Assembly (NCBI RefSeq): GCF_000372865.1
Contig: NZ_KB889965.1
Location: 1,385,902 to 1,449,901, forward strand
Direction of reading: 5' to 3'
DNA: 64,000 nucleotides
From: Methylosarcina fibrata AML-C10
GTDB taxonomy: Bacteria > Pseudomonadota > Gammaproteobacteria > Methylococcales > Methylomonadaceae
In this document: piece after piece, positions 1 to 6,813 of the stretch
Numbering within the stretch: the first letter of the stretch is position 1
How the letters are laid out: each line of letters begins with the position of its first letter
Position numbers and translations under genes: made by a program
The notes under the pieces: generated by a model
What the model was told of the DNA's origin: nothing
The model's input: the letters and a program-made list of their open reading frames with translations, nothing else
Databases searched by the model: none

Positions 1-2074
1 CCAGTAAAATTTTCAAATTCACCTCATGATCCGAGGTATCGACTCCGGCAGAGTTGTCGACGGCGTCGGTATTGATCCTGCCGCCCGACAAAGCGTATTC
101 GATGCGCCCTTTTTGGGTAAATCCGAGGTTGGCCCCCTCGCCTACGATCCGGGCTTTCAAATCGACGGCGTCCACCCGCACATTGTCGTTGGCCCTGTCT
201 CCGACTTCTTCGTGCTTTTCGGTGCCGGCCTTGACATAGGTGCCGATGCCGCCCAGCCACAGCAGTTCCACGGGCGCGGTCAACAGATAACGGATCAGCG
301 ATTCGCCATCCAGCGATTTATAGCGTATGCCGAGCCATTTTCTTAATTCGGGCGACACCGGGATGTCCATCGACGAGCGCAAATACACTCCGCCTCCCGG
401 AGAAATCAGAGACCGGTCGTAATCGTTCCAGGTGGAACCCGGCAATTCGAACAGACGTTTGCGCTCGTTCAAAGGGCCGTCATTGTCGGCAGGATTCGGA
501 TCGATAAAAATATGCTGGCCGCTGAAAGCGGCCAGCAGCCGAATGTAAGGAGAGAGCAGCATGCTGTTGCCGAATACGTCGCCGTCCATGCTTCCGATGC
601 CGACCACGGTGAAGGCCTCGTTCTGAATGTCCTTGCCGGCTTCGCGAAAATGCCTCTTTACGCATTCCCAGGCGCCCCGCGCCGTGATGCCCAATGCTTT
701 GTGGTTGTAACCGCGCGACCCGCCGCTGGCGAACGCATCGCCCAGCCAGTAATGGTAATCGGCGGAAATCGAATTGGCCGTATCGGAAAATTGGGCGGTG
801 CCTTTATCCGCCGCCACCACCAGATAAGGATCCGAATCGTCGTAAGCGATGATCCGGGGCGATCGAACAATTTCCTCGCCACTGTAATTGTCCGTCAAAT
901 CCAGCATGCCCTTGATCAGCCGGATGTAGGCATTTTTTCCGGCCGCAGCCCATGCCGGCTTCGAACCGTTTTTCTTGACGACAAACCCGCCCTTGGCGCC
1001 GGTGGGAATGATCAAGGCGTTTTTACTGATCTGGGTCTGCATCAGATCCAGGATTTCGGTCCGAAAATCATCGGCGCGATCGGACCAGCGTATGCCGCCC
1101 CTGGACACCTTGCCGGCCCGAAGATGGATGCCTTCCATATCGACCGCATGCACGTAAATTTCGTATTGGGGCTTCGGCACGGGCATGTCGATCACGCCCA
1201 GGCTATTGATCTTGAAGGCTATGAAATAGTCTTCGTGATTGAGGCGCAGGTGGAAGTTACAGCGCATCGTGGCATCGATCAGATTGAACAGGGTCCGCAA
1301 GACCCGGTCGTCGTTGATGTCGGCTACCGATTTCATGCTGCCCAGCAGTTGCAAGCGCAGCGGAAACAGAACCTGCTCCTCCCGGAGCGCCTGATCGTTC
1401 CACTCGGGCTTCGGCCGGAAGCGGGCCTCGAAATACCGGAAAAGGCAGAGCGTGACTTCCGGATTCCGGATCAGGGCGTGATGAATACTGGTGGGAGAAG
1501 TCCTGAGCTCCAGTTGCAAATAGTAATTCCGGTAAGCCCTCAAGGCATCCACTTCCTGCCAGCTCATGCCGGTCAGGACGATCAGTTTATTGAGCGGATC
1601 GTTTTCAACCCGCTCGTCCATGATCGCCTGGATCGCCTCCAGCATACGCTTCCTCAAGCGGAGAAAAATGTTTTCCCGGATGTTTTCCGCTTTAATAGTA
1701 AAGCTTTTTATGAACAGCGTTTCACCTTCGACCTCGACGGAAAACTGCACCTGATCCATCACTCTCAAATTCATGTTTTCCAGGACCGGAATGTATTCGT
1801 CCAGAAACTTTTCCTTTCGGCTGTAAAAATGCAAGCGGTAATGTTCGATGCCCTGGCATGGCTTCAACAGACTCACCGGTTGATAATGGCTCGTCGAAAT
1901 CCGTTCGAGTTGCAGCATGTCCTTCAAGGCGTACCGGGGCGAAACCAGGTGTTGATAAAACGCGGAAAACAGGGATCGGTACTTTTCCTGCAGGCGGTGT
2001 CCTTCCTCTTCACCCAACGTCCTCGCGGACAATCGGAACAGAGACTGCTCCCAATGGTTGATCGATCTGTGCAA
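1..2074 (-). CDS. NAD-specific glutamate dehydrogenase, short form (3' part lies outside the window)
   Basis: Oxidatively deaminates glutamate to 2-oxoglutarate with NAD+ in the cytoplasm. About 691 codons are visible and the frame is open at the left edge. Family signatures of the large bacterial NAD-GDHs are present: GGIRWSDRADDFRTE and PTGAKGGFVVKK near residues 255-290, VVGIGSMDGDVFGNSM near residue 435, and NSAGVDTSDHEVN at the edge. I chose a TTG start at 2074 because GGAGTGAG sits just upstream and the preceding gene stops only 51 bases away. This places the catalytic core about 250 residues in, against roughly 780 in the 180-kDa class. The long ACT-rich N-terminal region is therefore missing, as in the 115-kDa class. 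Same strand as the STAS and HATPase genes upstream, so probably co-transcribed. Confidence 0.9.
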   Translation of the reverse strand, partial: MHRSINHWEQSLFRLSARTLGEEEGHRLQEKYRSLFSAFYQHLVSPRYALKDMLQLERISTSHYQPVSLLKPCQGIEHYRLHFYSRKEKFLDEYIPVLENMNLRVMDQVQFSVEVEGETLFIKSFTIKAENIRENIFLRLRKRMLEAIQAIMDERVENDPLNKLIVLTGMSWQEVDALRAYRNYYLQLELRTSPTSIHHALIRNPEVTLCLFRYFEARFRPKPEWNDQALREEQVLFPLRLQLLGSMKSVADINDDRVLRTLFNLIDATMRCNFHLRLNHEDYFIAFKINSLGVIDMPVPKPQYEIYVHAVDMEGIHLRAGKVSRGGIRWSDRADDFRTEILDLMQTQISKNALIIPTGAKGGFVVKKNGSKPAWAAAGKNAYIRLIKGMLDLTDNYSGEEIVRSPRIIAYDDSDPYLVVAADKGTAQFSDTANSISADYHYWLGDAFASGGSRGYNHKALGITARGAWECVKRHFREAGKDIQNEAFTVVGIGSMDGDVFGNSMLLSPYIRLLAAFSGQHIFIDPNPADNDGPLNERKRLFELPGSTWNDYDRSLISPGGGVYLRSSMDIPVSPELRKWLGIRYKSLDGESLIRYLLTAPVELLWLGGIGTYVKAGTEKHEEVGDRANDNVRVDAVDLKARIVGEGANLGFTQKGRIEYALSGGRINTDAVDNSAGVDTSDHEVNLKILL

Positions 2075-2125
2075 TGTCTCACTCCGCCGATAAAAAAATG
2101 AATGCAATGCCGCCGAACGCCGGCG

Positions 2126-2551
2126 TTATTTTAGAAATTTTATGATTTCCAGAACGTTGCAATCGTTCTCTCTGAAATAACGAACCGAATCCATCAGCGT
2201 ACGGATGAGAAAAATCCCCATGCCGCCTTCTTTCGGATGGTCAAAATCCGGGGTGGGAACCGATTCCAGATTGAAACCCTGGCCGTGATCGTAGACCCGG
2301 ATGTTCAATTCATTCTCCTTGATGTGAATGGTAATCCTGACCTGGTCCTTGGGATTGTTGTAATTGGCATGTCGGATGGCGTTCGAAGTCGCTTCGGTCA
2401 AAACCAGGTTCAAATGATAAGCCAGAGCTTCACGGTCACCGCAAAAATTCTCCAGTTCCCTGGCGATATGCTCACCAATACTTCCGATTAAATTCAGGTA
2501 TTTGGTTTGGGTCGGAATGATTACATCGACCTGAAAAACCGAATCGCACAT
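2126..2551 (-). CDS. HATPase-type anti-sigma / switch kinase protein (RsbW-like)
   Basis: 141-residue GHKL ATPase of the RsbW/SpoIIAB type, which binds a sigma factor or other partner and phosphorylates a STAS antagonist. The N box is EATSNAIRHA (residues 53-62), the G1 box is DHGQGF (88-93) and the G2-like loop is GGMGIFLI (109-116), so the ATP site looks intact. The length is normal for a single-domain family member. AAAGGTGG stands before the ATG. It lies 9 bases after the STAS gene and 51 bases before the glutamate dehydrogenase gene on the same strand. No sigma factor or PP2C phosphatase gene is visible nearby, so the regulatory target is unknown. Confidence 0.87.
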   Translation of the reverse strand: MCDSVFQVDVIIPTQTKYLNLIGSIGEHIARELENFCGDREALAYHLNLVLTEATSNAIRHANYNNPKDQVRITIHIKENELNIRVYDHGQGFNLESVPTPDFDHPKEGGMGIFLIRTLMDSVRYFRENDCNVLEIIKFLK

Positions 2552-2560
2552 ACACCACCT

Positions 2561-2905
2561 TTAACTTTCATTATCAAAGATCTCGCTTAAATCGGCGTAA
2601 ATATCAAAAATTCTGTTTAAACGAGTCAATTCGAACATCGATAAAACTTGCGGCTTGCAGCAAGCCAGGGCGAATTTTCCCGATTTGGCCACAGCGTTTT
2701 TATATCCGGACAACAAAGCGCCCAGCCCGGAACTGTCGATGAAGCGCACCGGCTCGAGCTGAACGACGATTTTCACCTCGCCCTGTTCGATCAGATGCAG
2801 GATAAACTCCTTCAAGGCCCCGGAATTGTGGGCATCTATTCTTTCTTCCTGAACAAAAAGAACACTGTAACCGTTGATTTTTTCCAAATTTAAATTTATC
2901 GACAT
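2561..2905 (-). CDS. STAS-domain anti-sigma factor antagonist
   Basis: 114-residue single STAS domain. The loop FIDSSGLGALL at residues 56-66 contains the Asp-Ser-Ser motif whose serine is phosphorylated by an RsbW-type kinase in SpoIIAA/RsbV proteins. It directly precedes the HATPase gene, so the two form the usual antagonist/kinase pair of a partner-switching module. Phosphorylation state would decide whether the HATPase is sequestered. No signal peptide or membrane segment is seen, so it is cytoplasmic. The missing phosphatase must be encoded elsewhere if the module is complete. Confidence 0.87.
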   Translation of the reverse strand: MSINLNLEKINGYSVLFVQEERIDAHNSGALKEFILHLIEQGEVKIVVQLEPVRFIDSSGLGALLSGYKNAVAKSGKFALACCKPQVLSMFELTRLNRIFDIYADLSEIFDNES

Positions 2906-3004
2906 TTTTTATTCTTTTCAGTATCTTGAACACAACGTTAACGATATGAACCTTGGCCGGCCACTGCATTATATAGCCAGGCCGGGCTGCTCGCGCATTT
3001 TTCT

Positions 3005-3128
3005 TTAATTTATTCTCAAACCCTTTTTCTTTTTCAAAGCCGGGAGATCGGCAACGACATTTTTTCCGGTTATTACTCCAGGCGCCTTAGTCACCGCGGG
3101 CTCCGGAACACTCGGTTGGTTTAGTCAC
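3005..3128 (-). other. Two overlapping tiny GTG reading frames with a strong ribosome-binding site
   Basis: In the 408-base gap between the STAS gene and the peroxiredoxin gene, AAAGGAG stands well spaced before a GTG at 3128 that opens only 13 codons (stop at 3087). A second GTG at 3094 overlaps that stop in the next frame and encodes 29 residues with a basic tail (LKKKKGLRIN), stopping at 3005. The frame of the second also stays open upstream to 3123. It could be a real small protein broken by a one-base indel, a leader peptide, or chance. No family is recognised. The rest of the gap (2906-3004 and 3129-3313) shows only AT-rich sequence suited to divergent promoters. Confidence 0.3.
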
Positions 3129-3313
3129 GGGAATCTCCTTTCTTTTGGAATTTTATAATATATTGAAAATTCGAATTTTATTTGCAGGCTTTTGACTTTT
3201 TCCTCCGGACAGCCTGGCACTGGACATTCGAAGACCGGCTGATTATCATGCATTAGACACGGTTTTAACGACGGTGTTATCCCGACAATAATAATATTTA
3301 TGAGGAGTGTTTC

Positions 3314-3814
3314 ATGTTAGAAAATAATCAACCAGCCCCGATGTTCCGATCGCGAAACCAGGATAACCAGTTGGTCAGCCTGTCCGATTATGCGGGAGAA
3401 AAAAATATCGTATTGTATTTTTACCCGAAGGACGACACCCCCGGCTGCACCATTGAAGCCAATGACTTTACCCGACTGGCCGATGAATTCGCCGAACTGG
3501 ATACGGCCGTAGTCGGCGTCAGCAAGGATACTTGCGAATGCCACGTGGAATTCATCAAGAAATACGACTTGAAAGTCGAATTACTGGCGGATACCAAAGG
3601 CGAAATGTGCGAAAACTACGACGTCTGGCGCGAAAAAGAAAAAAACGGCGTAAAAAGCATGGGCATCCTGAGATCCACTTTCATCATCGATAAAGAAGGC
3701 ACGATCAAAGAAGCCATGTACGGGGTATCCCCGGAAGGACATGCCGAGGAAGTGCTGGAAAAAGTAAAAAACCTGGGCCGGGTAGAAGAAACAGAAGAAG
3801 AGCCTTCCGAATAG
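3314..3814 (+). CDS. bcp: Peroxiredoxin, PrxQ/BCP type
   Basis: 166-residue thiol peroxidase of the AhpC/TSA fold that reduces hydrogen peroxide and organic peroxides in the cytoplasm using thioredoxin. PKDDTPGCTIEAN places the peroxidatic cysteine at Cys45. The second cysteine five residues later, found in E. coli Bcp, is replaced by Asn50. Cys74 and Cys76 (DTCECHVEF) could supply the resolving thiol, as in PrxQ proteins that use the following helix. The C-terminus is a glutamate-rich tail. GAGGAG lies 7 bases before the ATG. It stands alone and is divergent from the STAS operon. Confidence 0.9.
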   Translation: MLENNQPAPMFRSRNQDNQLVSLSDYAGEKNIVLYFYPKDDTPGCTIEANDFTRLADEFAELDTAVVGVSKDTCECHVEFIKKYDLKVELLADTKGEMCENYDVWREKEKNGVKSMGILRSTFIIDKEGTIKEAMYGVSPEGHAEEVLEKVKNLGRVEETEEEPSE

Positions 3815-4150
3815 ACGGCCGAGCTTAAATCCGGGTGGTCGCTGTCGGATGGGCTGTTCACATACGATCAGCGACTTCGAACGCGGGACACAAACCGAAA
3901 AATGCCCCATGAAGCCCTGCCGGTACCGACCGTTCCGGCAGGATGGGCGGAAAATAGACAACAGCGCCAGGGCCGGCGGTTTAATAAGGCAAACTTCGGG
4001 ATGAAACATACCGATACGGATGATTCCCGGCAGCCATCCTTTCGGCAACGGCGAGGAACACTTCCTCGCCGTCTCCGGCATCCTGATGCATCCAAGTCTT
4101 TCCCGAAACTTGTTTTTTAACGCTAACCCCGAATTTCCGGCTGCTTCCGG
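3815..4150. other. Intergenic region with one short perfect hairpin
   Basis: No convincing gene. The converging peroxiredoxin and LamG-like genes end here. The only structure seen is GGCGAGGAA / TTCCTCGCC at 4050-4058 and 4062-4070, a 9-bp stem with a 3-base loop. No U-tract follows on either strand, so it is at best a Rho-type or processing signal. Confidence 0.4.
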
Positions 4151-4825
4151 TTATGGGGTTTCAACGCTCATATTGTCGAAAAGAACGGTACCGCCCCAGT
4201 TCTGGTTGGAGGCATCCATTACGTTCACGCTATTAAACGGCGGCTGAATGCCGGCGGTTATACTGGTGCATGACGTCGGCGCACCGTTGATCGATACGTC
4301 GAACGTACCTGAAACGGTATCGATCGTCAGCGTTACGGTCGACCAGGCATTGGCAGGCAACGATCCGCAGGTGGTATCGCCGCTCGGTACAGTATTGGCT
4401 ACAAGCGCCGTGCTTCCGGGAGCCTGCTGCAAACGGATGCGCCGTCTGCCGATGGAAGAACCCGCGCCATTGATCGTCCAGATAAAGGAAGAGGCAGTGC
4501 TCGGCTTGATGTCGACCTGCGTAGTGAGATCGGTCGACGACGAGGAAACGGCACGGATGGCAATCAGAAACTCGCCGGTAGTCTTGCTCCCCTGAAGCTG
4601 CAGGACGTGACCGTGATCCGTCGTGTTGACGATGCTCACTTTACCGCGTCCGGCCGAAGAAATAGTCCAGTCGGCATTGAGCGCACCCAGAGCATCGTCT
4701 TCGAAATCTTCATCCAGCACCGTAGCCGCCCATCCATAGGAACCCAAACAGAGAAATAGGGCCAATGCCGATACGGTAGCACGAACCGCAGAGCGGTAAT
4801 CGGGATTGAATGATCTTGCTTTCAT
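4151..4825 (-). CDS. Secreted protein with a LamG-like (concanavalin) fold
   Basis: 224-residue exported protein of unknown role. The start at 4825 is preferred over an in-frame codon 13 residues upstream because GAGGG precedes it at good distance. It begins with a basic n-region (MKARSFNPDYRSAVR), a hydrophobic core and a WAA cleavage site near residue 34. The mature part opens with VLDEDFEDDALG and closes with GGTVLFDNMSVETP. This begin/end pattern is common to jelly-roll LamG-like or family 16-like carbohydrate-binding domains: an edge strand with acidic residues and a closing FDN strand. There is one Cys pair (TTCGS and PTSCTS). No catalytic motif is seen. It may bind a glycan, but this is inference. 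Confidence 0.6.
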   Translation of the reverse strand: MKARSFNPDYRSAVRATVSALALFLCLGSYGWAATVLDEDFEDDALGALNADWTISSAGRGKVSIVNTTDHGHVLQLQGSKTTGEFLIAIRAVSSSSTDLTTQVDIKPSTASSFIWTINGAGSSIGRRRIRLQQAPGSTALVANTVPSGDTTCGSLPANAWSTVTLTIDTVSGTFDVSINGAPTSCTSITAGIQPPFNSVNVMDASNQNWGGTVLFDNMSVETP

Positions 4826-5603
4826 AATGTGACCCTCGATGAAATTAAAAAAATCCCGTGGCAATGTGCGAACTTGAAGCAGGCTTGATTTCCGGTATTC
4901 GTCCCTTATTTTTTACAAATAAATTTTCTCAAACCGCAACGGATACGGCCGCCTGTGTCAATACGGCAAGTCCCTGTTCATCCAGGCAGAAAGGCCGAAC
5001 TTAACACGCCAGAGTAGCGCCACTTTTTTCGTCCGCACGATTCCTATAAAAACTATCGTTTACTCCGTCTTAACTCAGGCGCCTGCCCTATTCCGTCGGT
5101 TTCGGATTCATCCCGGCGCACTTCTCCAAGACACGGTTAAGCTTGAGTAACAAGATTTACTCATCCGTTTCGGAAGATCAGAAAAGACGAGCGAAAATCT
5201 TTTCTCTCTGGAAACGAAACTCCGCCCATTTCCAATACGATTAATTCCATTGCCGACGTCAAAGGTTCATCTCGAAGTGAATTATTTTGGCTTTCCGGAA
5301 TGACGGAATTGAACCAGGCCGCATCGAATTCAATTTGCCGTGACCGATTCGCGTCTGGAAACCGGGCTGCGTGACGTAAGGCCACTGAAATCATTCCCAT
5401 AAGCAAACCGACGCCGGAACCTCAGCGCGTTGACATAAAATATCCCGTCAACCCGGCCGCGTGCAGGCGCAAACTTCTTCGGCGGTTTCCCCCTGTAGTA
5501 ATCCTTCCCAGACTGAAACCCGAAATTTTCCTTTCAAGTATAAAAATTCGAAGACACGGTCCATAATAGCGTGGTTTATTTTCACTCTGACCCATCCGAA
5601 CTC
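4826..5603. other. Long intergenic region without a recognised gene
   Basis: About 780 bases. The 4826-4920 part must hold the promoter of the LamG-like gene. An 81-codon open frame on the minus strand (5161-5406) matches no family I know, lacks a clear ribosome-binding site and is probably chance. No repeat, RNA gene or insertion-sequence end was seen. Confidence 0.4.
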
Positions 5604-6617
5604 ATGGCTTATCCGATAGAAAAAAAGCTCGTCATTGCCGTCTCGTCGAGCGCCCTGTTCGATTTGGGGGAATCGGACAAAATCTTTCGGGAGCAAGGGC
5701 CGAAAGCCTATAAAGAATATCAGGAAGACCAACTCGACGCCGTGCTGGAACGAGGCGTGGCGTTTCCGTTTATCCGCCGCTTTCTGAAAATCAATGAATG
5801 CTTCGCCGAGCAGCAGCCGGTGGAAGTGGTGCTGTTGTCCAGAAACTCGGCGGCAACCGGTCGGCGGGTATTTCGTTCGATCCATCATTACGGCCTAGCC
5901 ATATCGAGAGCCGCTTTCACCGAAGGCAAATCGCCCTATGCCTATATTCCGGCTTTTAATGCTTCGTTGTTTCTTTCCGCCAATGAAAACGACGTGCAAA
6001 AAGCCATCGCGGCCGGATTCCCCGCCGGCACCGTTCTGCCTTCGCCGGTCGTCGATGACCTGGAAGACCTGGAATTAAGGGTCGCGTTCGATTTTGACGG
6101 CGTCATTGCCGACGACGAAGCCGAAACCGTCTACCGCAACGATCAACTGGAAGGCTTTCATCGGCATGAGCACGCCAATTCCCATATTCCGCACAATCCC
6201 GGCCCGCTGGCGAATCTGTTCACCCGGCTGTCCATTTTACAAAAACTCGAGGACAAAGCCGTCGAACAGGACCGTCATTACCGAAGAATACTGCGCACCG
6301 CCATCATCACCGCGCGGAATGCGCCGGCTCACGAACGGGTGGTGACCACGCTGGAAAGCTGGGGCGTCAGCGCCAACGAAACTTTTTTTCTGGGCGGCAT
6401 GAAAAAGGGCCGGATTCTGACCATCCTGAAGCCGCATATGTTTTTCGACGACCAGAAAAGCCACCTGGGATATGAAAGCCTGGACGTGCCGATGGTGCAC
6501 ATCCCGTTCGGGGTGGCCAATCGATCGCCGATCGATCACAACGCTCCCGTTTTTTTAGCCGAAGCGGAGAGCCCCGATGAAAAAACAACAGGCAAAGTAA
6601 AGCCGAACGCCGGTTAA
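5604..6617 (+). CDS. 5'-nucleotidase of the cytosolic cN-I-like family
   Basis: 337-residue protein similar to the bacterial members of the 5'-nucleotidase family related to eukaryotic NT5C1 (Pfam 5_nucleotid family). These hydrolyse nucleoside monophosphates in the cytoplasm. Seen: an N-terminal KLVIAVSSSALFDLGES segment, the HAD-like nucleophile motif AFDFDGVIADDEAE near residue 165, RTAIITARNAP near residue 235 and FFDDQKSHL near residue 290. These correspond to the usual order of HAD motifs in this family. An in-frame GTG 33 bases upstream is a possible alternative start; neither has a strong ribosome-binding site. It stands alone, and about 200 bases separate it from the next gene. Confidence 0.8.
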   Translation: MAYPIEKKLVIAVSSSALFDLGESDKIFREQGPKAYKEYQEDQLDAVLERGVAFPFIRRFLKINECFAEQQPVEVVLLSRNSAATGRRVFRSIHHYGLAISRAAFTEGKSPYAYIPAFNASLFLSANENDVQKAIAAGFPAGTVLPSPVVDDLEDLELRVAFDFDGVIADDEAETVYRNDQLEGFHRHEHANSHIPHNPGPLANLFTRLSILQKLEDKAVEQDRHYRRILRTAIITARNAPAHERVVTTLESWGVSANETFFLGGMKKGRILTILKPHMFFDDQKSHLGYESLDVPMVHIPFGVANRSPIDHNAPVFLAEAESPDEKTTGKVKPNAG

Positions 6618-6813
6618 ACAAACAAGAATGCAGAACCGAAGGAAGCCTGCCGCCGGCATCCCGAAGGCCTGGCTGCTCGCCAAGCGTCCGAACGTTCCGG
6701 TAGAATGAATGGTAGACTGCCGGAACGACCCGTTCTTGCCGTTGCAACGATTGTTGCCGCACCGCGGTTCTAGCCGCTGAGCAATACTATTTTATTTTCG
6801 AATCAAGATACTC

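Noticed and set aside
512-2101. 529-codon plus-strand open frame
   Set aside because: Antisense to the glutamate dehydrogenase gene, whose minus-strand translation has clear family motifs throughout. The plus frame resembles nothing.
4050-4070. 9-bp hairpin as an intrinsic terminator
   Set aside because: No U-tract on either strand, and it is 235 bases past the peroxiredoxin stop.
5161-5406. 81-codon minus-strand open frame in the intergenic region
   Set aside because: No recognised family, no clear start signal, and composition unlike the neighbouring genes.
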